From contig NZ_CP043476.1 in assembly GCF_009769165.1 (NCBI RefSeq), positions 2,053,001 to 2,117,000 on the forward strand: a stretch of DNA of 64,000 nucleotides, in the 5' to 3' direction. Position 1 is the stretch's first letter; each line of letters begins with the position of its first letter. The notes under the pieces are model-generated. The model was not told the DNA's origin. It was given only the letters and a program-made list of their open reading frames with translations, and searched no databases. The DNA is from Xanthomonas hyacinthi. Lineage in GTDB: Bacteria > Pseudomonadota > Gammaproteobacteria > Xanthomonadales > Xanthomonadaceae. The position numbers were made by a program, and so were the translations under genes. Shown here piece after piece: positions 43,891-53,608 of the stretch.

Positions 43891-45044
43891 TAGAGCCAGT
43901 CTAGGCCGGCATAGGCCTGGGCAGGTGTGCGGCCGGCCAACATTAGATTGCGCATCTCGGCCTTGACACCGTCGGCGTGATAGAACTCGCCATGCACCCG
44001 CGCCATGACCTGGCAACGACCCGTCCTCAGGTAGCGCTGCGCCTGATAGTCCTGGAATACGGCGGACAGGTCGGAAGGCTTGTCGGCCACGCACTGGCCG
44101 AGCGCGACCGCATCCTCCAGCGCCATACATGCGCCCTGTGCCAGGTACTGCAACATCGGGTGGGCCGCATCACCGACCAGGGTGATGTTGCCCCGCGTCC
44201 AGTTTTTTACAGGCTCGCGGTCGCACAGCACCCACATGCGCCAGGTTTCGATCCTTGAAAGCAGCGCGCGCACCGTGTCGCATGCACCGGCAAACCTGCG
44301 TCCAAGCTCGGCCGCATCGCCCTTCGTGTTCCACCCTTCCACATACTTGTCGCTGTGGAATACTGCGACCAGGTTGAACAATTCGCCGCCGCGCAGTGGA
44401 TATTGGACCAGGTGATGCTTTGGGCCGCCCCACAGGATCATCGCGTTCTGCCGGAACTCCTGGGGCACATCGGCAGTGGGCAGCACCGCGCGATAGGCGA
44501 TGTGTCCAGAGACCATCGGGGCGCCATCGGCAACGACCAGCTCGCGGGTCTTGGACCACAGCCCATCGGCGCCGATCAGGGCCGAGCCAATGAAGTTGCA
44601 GCCGCTGTCGGTGGTGAGGGTGATGCTGGCGCCTTCGGTGATGCTGGTCACTTTGACGTTGGTGTGCAGTTCGATCAAAGGATCGCGCCGGGCAGCGGCC
44701 AGCAGCACCGCGTGCAAGTCCGCTCTGTGGATCAGCGTGTAAGGGAACTCGAAACGCTCCATGAATTCCTTGCCGGTGGGGATCGTGGTGACCCGGCTGC
44801 CGGACACGCTGTCCATGAACACCAGCTCGTCCGGGAAGATGCCCAGCTGCATGGCCTCCTCGTCCAGGCCAAGGGCCCGCAGCGCGCGAAAGCCGTTGGG
44901 CCCGAGCTGAATACCGGCACCGATTTCGAGGAACTCCCTTGCCTGTTCGACCAGGACCGTGGGTATCTGCCGCTGTGCCAGCGCCAGTGCCGTGGCAAGG
45001 CCGCCGATGCCGCCGCCGATGATGAGGACGGGAAGGTCATTCAT
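43866..45044 (-). CDS. 3-hydroxybenzoate 6-hydroxylase (FAD-dependent monooxygenase)
   Basis: Hydroxylates 3-hydroxybenzoate to gentisate with NADH and O2. 392 residues, the usual length. FAD motifs are VLIIGGGIGGLATALALAQR (residues about 6-25) and NITLVGDAAHPMLQYLAQGA near residue 290. The DG-type segment is FIGSALIGADGLWSKTRE. LGPNGFRALRALGLDEEAM and the C-terminal [10 protein letters not shown] ending are characteristic of the 3HB6H group. It follows the hydrolase gene with an 8-base overlap and belongs to the gentisate operon. Salicylate hydroxylase is the main alternative; operon context favours 3HB6H. Confidence 0.88.
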   Translation of the reverse strand: MNDLPVLIIGGGIGGLATALALAQRQIPTVLVEQAREFLEIGAGIQLGPNGFRALRALGLDEEAMQLGIFPDELVFMDSVSGSRVTTIPTGKEFMERFEFPYTLIHRADLHAVLLAAARRDPLIELHTNVKVTSITEGASITLTTDSGCNFIGSALIGADGLWSKTRELVVADGAPMVSGHIAYRAVLPTADVPQEFRQNAMILWGGPKHHLVQYPLRGGELFNLVAVFHSDKYVEGWNTKGDAAELGRRFAGACDTVRALLSRIETWRMWVLCDREPVKNWTRGNITLVGDAAHPMLQYLAQGACMALEDAVALGQCVADKPSDLSAVFQDYQAQRYLRTGRCQVMARVHGEFYHADGVKAEMRNLMLAGRTPAQAYAGLDWLYQDAARAA

Positions 45045-45894
45045 GGGTCACCGCCATTTCGAGTTTGCCGATGCCACTGATGGATGCGCACAGGCGGTCG
45101 CCCGGATGGATCGGCCCAACCCCCTCGGGTGTTCCGGTGAAGATCACATCGCCCGGTTCAAGCGAATAGAACTTGCTGGCGAACTCGATCAGCTGGCCAA
45201 CATCCAGGATGAGGTCGCGCGTGTTGGCACGCTGACGGACTTCATCGTTGATTTGCAGCAGCAGCTCACGCCCGGAGGGGTCCTGCAGTTCGTCGGCGGT
45301 CACCAACCACGGGCCGAGTACCGAATAGGTGTCCAGCGACTTCCTCAGACTGCGTTCTTCCGGGCCGCGGATCGTGATGTCCAATCCGATGCTGTACCCA
45401 GCCACATGATCGAGGGCGTCGGCAGCCTTGACCTGCTTTGCGGGCTTTCCGATGACGACCGCGAGTTCGATTTCGTGATCGGTGCGGCGGTCGGGAAGCC
45501 CGATGACGATGGGCTGGCCAACACCGATCAGTGAACTGGTGGCCTTGAGGAACACGCCGGTCTCCTGAATCTTTCGCGCGTGCGCCCGCGAAAATGTCGC
45601 GGTGTCGGCAATGGCCTCGTCCAGGTGGGCCTGATAATTGACAGGCGCGGCGATGAGTTTGCCTGGACGCGGCACGGGCGATCGCAGCGAAACCTGAGCC
45701 AGTGGCTTGCGCGTTGCCTCGGCCTGTAAGGATTGAATGACAGGCTTCAGCACGTCCAGATGACGGATGAATAAGTCGCCGGACGGGTGCGGATAGCGGG
45801 TGGCAGGGAGCGAATCCAGTGCGGCCGTTACATCGAGGACCTGGTTGCCCTCGATTACACCCAGGCGCCATTCGTCGAAAAAGCAGATCTTCAA
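45037..45894 (-). CDS. Fumarylacetoacetate hydrolase family protein (fumarylpyruvate/maleylpyruvate hydrolase)
   Basis: 285 residues from a TTG that overlaps the gentisate dioxygenase stop (TTGA). Family landmarks: LIAAPVNYQAHLDEA, the metal-binding stretch RRTDHEIELAVVIGK (Glu pair), GYSIGLDITIRGPEER and the late YSLEPGDVIFTGTPEGVGP, which carries the catalytic region. In the gentisate pathway this fold cleaves fumarylpyruvate to fumarate and pyruvate, or maleylpyruvate directly. No maleylpyruvate isomerase gene is in the cluster, so direct maleylpyruvate hydrolysis must be considered. Transcribed with its two neighbours. Confidence 0.87.
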   Translation of the reverse strand: MKICFFDEWRLGVIEGNQVLDVTAALDSLPATRYPHPSGDLFIRHLDVLKPVIQSLQAEATRKPLAQVSLRSPVPRPGKLIAAPVNYQAHLDEAIADTATFSRAHARKIQETGVFLKATSSLIGVGQPIVIGLPDRRTDHEIELAVVIGKPAKQVKAADALDHVAGYSIGLDITIRGPEERSLRKSLDTYSVLGPWLVTADELQDPSGRELLLQINDEVRQRANTRDLILDVGQLIEFASKFYSLEPGDVIFTGTPEGVGPIHPGDRLCASISGIGKLEMAVTHE

Positions 45895-46988
45895 GCCAGT
45901 ACTCCTTGGGTGATGTCGGGTTGTCGGGCTGCCGCGCGTTCGCCGCGCCAGAAGCCGAGGTATTCCTGCAGGGGACGGTCTGAAAAGCTGAAGAGGACGC
46001 ACTCCTGGTCGGCCTCGAAATGGCGCCACAGCCAACCTGGTGCGACAAAGACATCGTTCTCGTGAACCGTCAGGATTTGATCGCCCAGCCGGATGCGCGC
46101 ACTGCCTTCCACCACACACATCACCGCTGCATCGGTTTCACGATGTGCAACGCCGCGGAAGCCTGCCGGCAGCAGCTGCAGATATGCGCCCATCGTGCGG
46201 ATCGGTGATCGGCCTGTGGTTGGGTCAGAAAAGGCCATCTTCAGGCCGTGCTCGGGATTCCATTCTTGAGTGCGCGCCAGAGCGTTAAGTGCTGGGCGTG
46301 TGGTGGCATAGGGATAGTGGAACAGAGGGCTGGCTGCGCCGGTGGGTTCCTGTCCTACCGGAATGAGGCCACTGGCATAGCGCGCTTGCGCATCGCCGAG
46401 CGGACGGCCTTCTGGCTGGTGTTGTTCGGGATAGTCGGCGGAAAAGCCGGCGTTGAGCATCTGTACGATCGGCACGTCCAGACCGTCGAGCCACATGACC
46501 GGCGCATCACCCAGTGCCCCGTGATCGTGGAACACGTTCGTGGGGGTGATAATGAAATCGCCGCGCCGCATCTCCACCCTTTCTCCCTGCACGGTGGTGA
46601 AGCCTTTACCGCCCTCCAGGATCAATCGCAGGGCTGATGCGGTATGTCGATGGCACGGTGCAATCTCACCAGGCAAGATCATCTGTATGCCTGCATATAG
46701 GGAGTTCGTCGCCAACGAGCGTCCCTGTAGTTTGGGATTTTCCAGCACAAGCACGCGCCGTTCGGCGTCCTCGGCCGAGATCTCAGCACACGCGCGCGTC
46801 ATGTGCTGTCGAATGGTGTCTGCGCGCCAGATCACCGGATCGACTACCTGTTTTGGCTCACGCGGCGTCAGACCACGCAGAACTTCCCAGAGGGGAGCCA
46901 TGAAGTCCTGGGCGAGCATTTCTCGAAAGTCGAAAGAGTCTGGAGCAGCAGCGCTTCCCTGGGTCAACGCATGGGCGCGAGTGTTCAT
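45891..46988 (-). CDS. Gentisate 1,2-dioxygenase
   Basis: Fe(II) extradiol-type cleavage of gentisate to maleylpyruvate. 365 residues, bicupin. The N-terminal cupin contains LPGEIAPCHRHTASALRLIL (iron His residues about 115-117) and the C-terminal cupin PAGFRGVAHRETDAAVMCVV. FIITPTNVFHDHG and DVFVAPGWLWRHFEAD complete the two barrels. A strong ribosome binding site (AGAGGAGG) lies 5 bases before the ATG at 46988. It is the promoter-proximal gene of a three-gene operon, with the other two translationally coupled. Confidence 0.93.
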   Translation of the reverse strand: MNTRAHALTQGSAAAPDSFDFREMLAQDFMAPLWEVLRGLTPREPKQVVDPVIWRADTIRQHMTRACAEISAEDAERRVLVLENPKLQGRSLATNSLYAGIQMILPGEIAPCHRHTASALRLILEGGKGFTTVQGERVEMRRGDFIITPTNVFHDHGALGDAPVMWLDGLDVPIVQMLNAGFSADYPEQHQPEGRPLGDAQARYASGLIPVGQEPTGAASPLFHYPYATTRPALNALARTQEWNPEHGLKMAFSDPTTGRSPIRTMGAYLQLLPAGFRGVAHRETDAAVMCVVEGSARIRLGDQILTVHENDVFVAPGWLWRHFEADQECVLFSFSDRPLQEYLGFWRGERAAARQPDITQGVLA

Positions 46989-47103
46989 TGGGCCTCCTCT
47001 TAGATGCGGACGAATGGCCACTTGTCCTGTCGACTTGCAGCGCGATGTTGGACGTGCGGTCCCGGCAACAGCAAAAGGCTATCGCTCAATCCATGTCAAT
47101 TAA

Positions 47104-47120
47104 TTATCATATTGCGATAA
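47104..47120. promoter_or_regulatory. TTATC-N7-GATAA inverted repeat upstream of the gentisate operon
   Basis: A perfect 5-bp dyad in a strikingly AT-rich 50-base patch. On the minus strand the dyad lies just upstream of a TTGACA (47094-47099 region), as expected for an activator site abutting a -35 element. It lies about 115 bases before the gentisate dioxygenase start. Confidence 0.4.
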
Positions 47121-47254
47121 AACAGCAATCCATGCAGTGCGTCAAGCTGCGCTGCAGCAAATACCTCATCGCCCCGTTTAAAAAAGAGAAATTACGAGAG
47201 ATTCAGGTGCTTCAACACTCTTTAGAAGTCCTGCCAATGAGGACATAAATATCC

Positions 47255-47491
47255 TTATATGATAAGTAAGATGGCGACATTGGCGTTTTCGCAGATGACG
47301 CGATACGCGCCGGTGTCGTCCCGGACCCGGATCTCTTCGACACCCTTGCCGATCGATGGCATGGGCTTGACGTTGTCCGGCTGCAGTCCGCGCTGCACGC
47401 GATCCAACGGGTAGCCGGCATCCCGCTTCGCGTCCTCCGAGAACTCCCGGAGGCGATCCAGGGAATCACCGAGGAACGCTATCGGCTTGGT
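47255..47491 (-). pseudogene. Truncated HigB-like (phage Gp49 family) toxin gene
   Basis: The frame encodes KPIAFLGDSLDRLREFSEDA and then GYPLDRVQRGLQPDNVKPMP and GKGVEEIRVRDDTGAYRVI, which is the first two-thirds of phage-related HigB/Gp49 toxins (usual length about 110-115). The start codon is missing: the residue before KPI is Thr (ACC) instead of Met. The C-terminal third is replaced by ENANVAILLII and a stop. No antitoxin gene follows. It marks the outer edge of the catabolic island. Confidence 0.75.
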
Positions 47492-47776
47492 GTGCGTCGC
47501 TATATGCGTATTGATATAAATGGCAAGCGAGTCAAGGGACCGGCTTGGTGCCTGCTCTTCGACCTGCATGCGGTGACCAGCTGTCGACGATCGAAGGCCT
47601 CCGACTCGGAGCGAGGCACGTCTTGCCGGCGGAGACCGATCTGGGCCGTGTAACCTAGCGAGCCGTCTTTTGCGGCGACGCCTGACGATGTTTCCCGCGT
47701 GGCCGATGCTACATGGACGTTTCCGTAGCATCCAGCGCAGCAACGGACACCCGAAAACTCGCGAAACCGACCGATC

Positions 47777-48820
<1,044 letters not shown>

Positions 48821-49196
48821 CGACCCCGGGACGCGCGGCGGTTCGCCGACGCCACGCTCCCGAGTCCCCAACGCAAGCTGTCTCGACGGAGGCCGCGCTC
48901 CCCTTTCGAACGCCCGTTCAGTTACTTTGTTCAGCTTGCCGCGGCAGCATGTGCTGGCGCAGCAAGGGCGGCAGATCCTTGCCGAGGGCGGCCGGGCACT
49001 GTTGGCAACGGACCGTCGGGCGGAGCCGGAAGTTCATTTCACTGAACGCCGGCAGCCGCGGCAGGAAAAGTTCAGATCGGATTCACCCCGAAAAATCAAG
49101 AATTTGGCTCGTTTTTGCGAAACCTTGGCGGCGCTGCCAGGCGTCCCGTTTCACAACTTTTGAACGTTTCCGATCCGTCCGTTAGGATGCCCGTTC
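48821..49196. other. Intergenic stretch without recognisable gene
   Basis: About 375 bases between dusA and the PepSY-like gene. No conserved ORF, repeat or RNA gene. The final 100 bases are relatively AT-rich (GAATTTGGCTCGTTTTTGCG) and probably contain the promoter of the phoPQ locus. Confidence 0.5.
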
Positions 49197-49601
49197 GTGA
49201 CCTCGCCCACTCTCCGCCGCTGCCGCACCGCCGCCGTGATCGCATTCGCGCTCATGGCCGTGGCCGATGGCTGGGCGCAGCAGCCGGGTCCGGGCATGCC
49301 GATGGCTCCGGGCGGGTCGATGGCGCCGCCCCACGACGCGGCCCGGACCCGCGACTACAGAAGTAGTTCGCTGTCCGACGCGGTACGCCGGGTGCAGCGG
49401 TCCACCGGTGGGCAGATCCTCGGCGCCGAGCGCGTGCCGTTCGACGGGCGCGACATCAATCGCGTCAAGTACATGGATGACCGCGGGCGCGTGCGCTACA
49501 TGGACGATCCGCCGCCTGGCCGCGCCGCGCCGCAGCGTGGCCGCGCCCCGCTGCCGCGCCCCGGCGACGCGCAGGAACCACCACGCGGCGATAACCCCTG
49601 A
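49197..49601 (+). CDS. Exported PepSY-like protein upstream of phoPQ
   Basis: 134 residues from a GTG. A signal peptide (TAAVIAFALMAVADGWAQ) precedes a Pro/Met-rich linker and a small domain SLSDAVRRVQRSTGGQILGA with DGRDINRVKYMDDRGRVRYM, matching the helix plus beta-sheet pattern of PepSY domains. The tail is Pro/Arg-rich. It lies 84 bases before phoP on the same strand. Exported PepSY proteins next to two-component systems are often sensor modulators; this role is inferred. Confidence 0.7.
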   Translation: MTSPTLRRCRTAAVIAFALMAVADGWAQQPGPGMPMAPGGSMAPPHDAARTRDYRSSSLSDAVRRVQRSTGGQILGAERVPFDGRDINRVKYMDDRGRVRYMDDPPPGRAAPQRGRAPLPRPGDAQEPPRGDNP

Positions 49602-49685
49602 CCCGGATAGTCTGGTTCAGCTTGCAATACCCACTGCCCCGGCCGCCGGCCATCGGGGCCATCTGTAAGTCACTAGGGAGAGTTC

Positions 49686-50369
49686 ATGCGTATCCTTCTG
49701 GTCGAAGACGAAGCTCCGCTGCGAGAGACCCTGGCTGCTCGCCTGAAGCGCGAAGGTTTTGCGGTGGATGCGGCGCAGGACGGCGAGGAAGGCCTGTACA
49801 TGGGCCGCGAAGTGCCCTTCGACGTGGGCATCATCGATCTCGGCCTGCCGAAGATGTCGGGCATGGAGCTGATCAAGGCGCTGCGCGACGAAGGCAAGAA
49901 GTTTCCGGTGCTGATCCTCACCGCGCGTTCCAGCTGGCAGGACAAGGTCGAGGGCCTGAAGCAGGGCGCCGACGACTATCTGGTCAAGCCGTTCCACGTC
50001 GAGGAGTTGCTGGCGCGGGTCAACGCGCTGCTGCGCCGCGCCGCGGGCTGGAGCAAGCCGACCCTGGAATGCGGGCCGGTGGCGCTGGATCTGGCCGCGC
50101 AGACGGTCAGCGTCAGCGGCAGCAACGTCGATCTGACCAGCTACGAATACAAGGTGCTCGAGTACCTGATGATGCATGCCGGCGAACTGGTCTCCAAGGC
50201 CGACCTCACCGAGCACATCTACCAGCAGGACTTCGACCGCGATTCCAACGTGCTGGAAGTGTTCATCGGCCGCCTGCGCAAGAAGCTGGATCCGGACGGC
50301 GAACTGAAGCCGATCGAGACCGTGCGCGGCCGCGGCTACCGGTTCGCCATCCCGCGCACCGAAGGCTGA
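49686..50369 (+). CDS. phoP: Response regulator PhoP (OmpR family)
   Basis: 227 residues. The receiver domain has the acidic pocket VEDEA (residues 7-9), the phosphoacceptor Asp51 in IIDLGLPKMSG and the switch Lys101 in VKPFHVEELL. The C-terminal winged helix (from about residue 128) ends with NVLEVFIGRLRKKLDPDGEL and TVRGRGYRFAI, typical of the OmpR/PhoB branch. GGAGAG lies about 7 bases before the ATG. Directly followed by its kinase gene. The PhoP assignment relies on sequence type and gene order as known in Xanthomonas. Confidence 0.9.
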   Translation: MRILLVEDEAPLRETLAARLKREGFAVDAAQDGEEGLYMGREVPFDVGIIDLGLPKMSGMELIKALRDEGKKFPVLILTARSSWQDKVEGLKQGADDYLVKPFHVEELLARVNALLRRAAGWSKPTLECGPVALDLAAQTVSVSGSNVDLTSYEYKVLEYLMMHAGELVSKADLTEHIYQQDFDRDSNVLEVFIGRLRKKLDPDGELKPIETVRGRGYRFAIPRTEG

Positions 50370-50409
50370 TCCCACGCGCCTGCGACGAGCAAGCGAAGGA
50401 CGCGACGGG

Positions 50410-51825
50410 GTGGTGGCACGGCCCAAGTGGTACAAGCGCTGGCGCCCGCGTTCGTTGCAGGCGCGCCAGCTGCTGGCCGCCAGCCTGAGCCTGGTGGCGT
50501 TCCTGGCCGCGGCCGGCTACGCGCTGGACCAGGCCTTCGCCGACACCGCGCTGAGCAACCTGCGCGAGCGCCTGAAGAGCTACGCCACCGCCTACGCCAA
50601 CAATGTCGACGTGGCGCGCGACGGCTCGCTGTACATCAACGACGACAAGCCGCCGCCGGACCCGCACTTCGACCGGCCGGGCAGCGGCCTGTACGTGCAG
50701 ATCGTGATGCCCAACGAGCGCTGGATCTCGATGTCCAGCGAAGGTCCGCTGCCGCCCAAGGGCGGCATGCTCGAACCGCGCCAGGAGACCTTCGACGGTC
50801 CCTGGCCGATGACCCAGATCGACGGCAGCGAAGGCGAGGTCTACCGCTACGGCATCGGCCTGGCCTACGTGCGCCGCGACAAGGAAACCCCGGTCACCAT
50901 CTACATCATGGAGGACACCCGCGCGCTGGGCGCGCAGCTGCGCGTGTTCCGCGGCCGGGTGTGGTTCAACCTCGGCGGCGCCGGGCTGATCCTGTTGCTG
51001 CTGCAGGCCTTCATCCTGCAATGGAGCCTGCGCCCGCTGCGGCGGGTGATCAACGAACTGACCAGGGTGCAGCGCGGCGAAGCGGTACGCATGGGCGATC
51101 GCCATCCGCGCGAGCTGGAACCGCTGACCGACAGCATCAACGCCTTCATCGAGAGCGAGCGCGAAAACCTGGACCGCCAGCGCAACACCCTGGCCGATCT
51201 GGCGCACAGCCTGAAGACGCCGCTGGCGGTGCTGCGCACCCAGCTCGACAGCGGCACCGACGGCCCGGAGCTGCGCGAGGAACTGGACGCGCAGCTGCGG
51301 CGCATGAACAACCTGGTGACCTATCAGCTCAGCCGCGCCGCTTCCAGCGGCCACAAGCTGTTCTCCGCGCCGCTGCCGATCGAATCCAATGCCGAGGAGA
51401 TCGTGCGCGGTCTGGAGAAGGTGTACGCGGCCAAGGGCGTGTTGTGCGAGTTCGACATCGAGCCGAGCGCGCGCTTCCACGGCGAACCCGGCGACCTGCA
51501 GGAACTGCTCGGCAACCTGCTCGAGAACGCCTTCAAGTGGGCGCGGCGGCGGGTGCTGCTGAGCGTGCGTCCGGCCCCGGCCGCCGGCAGCCGCCGCGCC
51601 GGCCTGGTGATGTCGGTGGAGGACGACGGCCCCGGCATCGCGCCGGACGAGGTCGCGCACATCCTGCAGCGCGGCGTGCGCGGCGACGAGCGCGTGCATG
51701 GCCACGGCATCGGCCTGGCGATCGTGCAGGATCTGGTCAAGGGCTATCGCGGCGAACTGCAGGTGAGCCGTTCCGAGGAACTGGGCGGCGCGCGCTTCCT
51801 GGTGACCATGCCGCCGGGCCTGTAG
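50410..51825 (+). CDS. phoQ: Sensor histidine kinase PhoQ
   Basis: 471 residues from a GTG. One membrane span (about residues 20-43), a periplasmic sensor (about 44-185), a second span (about 187-205), then a HAMP-like linker. The H-box RNTLADLAHSLKTPLAVLRT places the phosphoacceptor at His266. The ATPase domain shows NLLENAFKWARR (N-box), VEDDGPGIAPDEV (G1) and GHGIGLAIVQDLVKGY (G2). PhoQ-type kinases sense divalent cations and antimicrobial peptides; the acidic patch DGSEGEVYRYG is a candidate cation site. Confidence 0.9.
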   Translation: MVARPKWYKRWRPRSLQARQLLAASLSLVAFLAAAGYALDQAFADTALSNLRERLKSYATAYANNVDVARDGSLYINDDKPPPDPHFDRPGSGLYVQIVMPNERWISMSSEGPLPPKGGMLEPRQETFDGPWPMTQIDGSEGEVYRYGIGLAYVRRDKETPVTIYIMEDTRALGAQLRVFRGRVWFNLGGAGLILLLLQAFILQWSLRPLRRVINELTRVQRGEAVRMGDRHPRELEPLTDSINAFIESERENLDRQRNTLADLAHSLKTPLAVLRTQLDSGTDGPELREELDAQLRRMNNLVTYQLSRAASSGHKLFSAPLPIESNAEEIVRGLEKVYAAKGVLCEFDIEPSARFHGEPGDLQELLGNLLENAFKWARRRVLLSVRPAPAAGSRRAGLVMSVEDDGPGIAPDEVAHILQRGVRGDERVHGHGIGLAIVQDLVKGYRGELQVSRSEELGGARFLVTMPPGL

Positions 51826-51966
51826 CCGCAGCGGCTGCACGCGGCCTGCAGGTGAATCCCGCGCAAACGCCGCAGACGCTTCCGACATCGGCTTAACGCC
51901 TGGCGCAGGCGGACGCGGATACTGCGCGGTTCGTCACACCCGGTTTCCCCCTCCAAGGAGCGCCGC

Positions 51967-53547
51967 ATGCCCGAGCCCCGGCAACGTCCCGCATCGCGTC
52001 TGCGCGTGCATGGGCGCCGCGCGTTGCGCAACGCGCAGCGGCTGCTGTTGTCGCTGCTGCTGGTGCTGTTCACCGTGGCCGCCATCGCCGGCAGCCAGAA
52101 GGTGCTCGAACGCGACGATGCGCGCTGGCTGCAATCGATGACCACCGGCCTGGACAGCGCCAGCGTGTCGCAGCTGCAGCACGATGGGCGCAAGCGCTTC
52201 CTGCGCGACCAGCTGCAGGCCTCCGGCGGCGACGCCGCCCTGCCTGCGCCGGTGCGCGCGCAGCTGGACGGCTACGAGGCGCTGCATACGCCGGTGCAGG
52301 AGCTGCTCAAGCAGTTGGACGCGCGCCGGCAGTACATCAAGGCGATGCCCGATGGCGAGGCCAGGCTCGCGGCGAAGAAAGCCCTGCAGCAGCGCGCCGA
52401 TGCGCTGCTGGCGCAGGCGCGGCAGGCGCAGCTGCTGCGCGCGGTGTATTCGCGCGACCAGTTGCGCGAGCAGATGGTGTGGTTCTGGCTCAACCACTTC
52501 AGCGTGTTCGCCGACAAGGGCCGCCTGCACTGGACCGTCGCCGACTACACCGACAACGCGATCCGCCCGCACGCGCTGGGCAAGTTCTCCGATCTGGTGA
52601 TGGCGACGCTGCAGAGCCCGGCCATGCTCGAATATCTGGACAACGCGCAGAACGCCAAGGGCAAGGTCAACGAGAACTACGCGCGCGAACTGATGGAACT
52701 GCACACGCTGGGCGTGGACAGCGGCTACAGCCAGCACGACGTGCAGCAGCTGGCGCTGATCCTCACCGGCGTCGGCATCGCCCCGCCCCGCCGCGATGCG
52801 CCGCCGAAACTGCCACCGCCGCAGCAGGCGCACTACCTGCGCCGCGGCGCGTTCGAATTCAACCCGGCGCGGCATCAGCCCGGCGACAAGACCTTGCTCG
52901 GCCAGCGCATCGCCGGCGGCGGCTTCGACGAGGTCGAGCGCGCGGTGCAGCTGATCGTGCGCCAGCCGGCCTGCGCGCACTTCGTGTCGCGGCGCCTGGC
53001 CGAGTATTTCGTCGCCGACGAGCCGCCGCCGGCGCTGGTGGAGAAGATGGCGCGCACCTTCCAGCGCAGCGACGGCGATATCGCCGCCGTGCTGCAGGTG
53101 ATGTTCACCGCGCCGGAAATGGCCGCCGGCGCGCCGCACAAGTTCAAGGATCCGTACCGCTTCCTGGTGTCGTCGCTGCGCCTGGCCTACGACGGACAGA
53201 CCATCGTCAATCCGCAGCCGCTGCTGGGCTGGCTGAGCCAGATGGGCGAGCCGACCTATGGCCGCATCACCCCCGACGGCTGGCCGCTGCAGTCCAGCGC
53301 CTGGAACAGTTCCGGGCAGATGGCGCAGCGTTTCGAGATCGCGCGCGCGATCGGCGGCGGCAACACCCAGTTGTTCACCAGCGACGGCCAGCAGCGCGGC
53401 GGTTTTCCGCAACTGACCACACCGCTGTATTACCAGGCGATCGAGCCGCAACTCGGGGAGACCACCCGCCAGGCGCTGGCGCAGGCGCGCTCGCAGCAGG
53501 AGTGGAATGCGTTCCTGCTGGCATCGCCCGACTTCAACTATCGCTGA
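51967..53547 (+). CDS. DUF1800-family protein
   Basis: 526 residues. An N-terminal hydrophobic segment (about 25-45, LLLSLLLVLFTVAAIAGSQ) serves as signal or anchor. DUF1800 landmarks follow: LREQMVWFWLNHFSVFADKG, NAKGKVNENYARELMELHTLGV, YSQHDVQQLALILTGVG and HQPGDKTLLGQRIAGGGFDE. Function unknown, but DUF1800 and DUF1501 genes occur together across bacteria and are thought to act on the cell surface. It lies 62 bases upstream of the DUF1501 gene. Confidence 0.88.
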   Translation: MPEPRQRPASRLRVHGRRALRNAQRLLLSLLLVLFTVAAIAGSQKVLERDDARWLQSMTTGLDSASVSQLQHDGRKRFLRDQLQASGGDAALPAPVRAQLDGYEALHTPVQELLKQLDARRQYIKAMPDGEARLAAKKALQQRADALLAQARQAQLLRAVYSRDQLREQMVWFWLNHFSVFADKGRLHWTVADYTDNAIRPHALGKFSDLVMATLQSPAMLEYLDNAQNAKGKVNENYARELMELHTLGVDSGYSQHDVQQLALILTGVGIAPPRRDAPPKLPPPQQAHYLRRGAFEFNPARHQPGDKTLLGQRIAGGGFDEVERAVQLIVRQPACAHFVSRRLAEYFVADEPPPALVEKMARTFQRSDGDIAAVLQVMFTAPEMAAGAPHKFKDPYRFLVSSLRLAYDGQTIVNPQPLLGWLSQMGEPTYGRITPDGWPLQSSAWNSSGQMAQRFEIARAIGGGNTQLFTSDGQQRGGFPQLTTPLYYQAIEPQLGETTRQALAQARSQQEWNAFLLASPDFNYR

Positions 53548-53608
53548 TCCGGCCCATAGCGCTGGGCGCGGCGACCGCCGCTGCGTCCAGCGATCACGGA
53601 GGTCCTCC

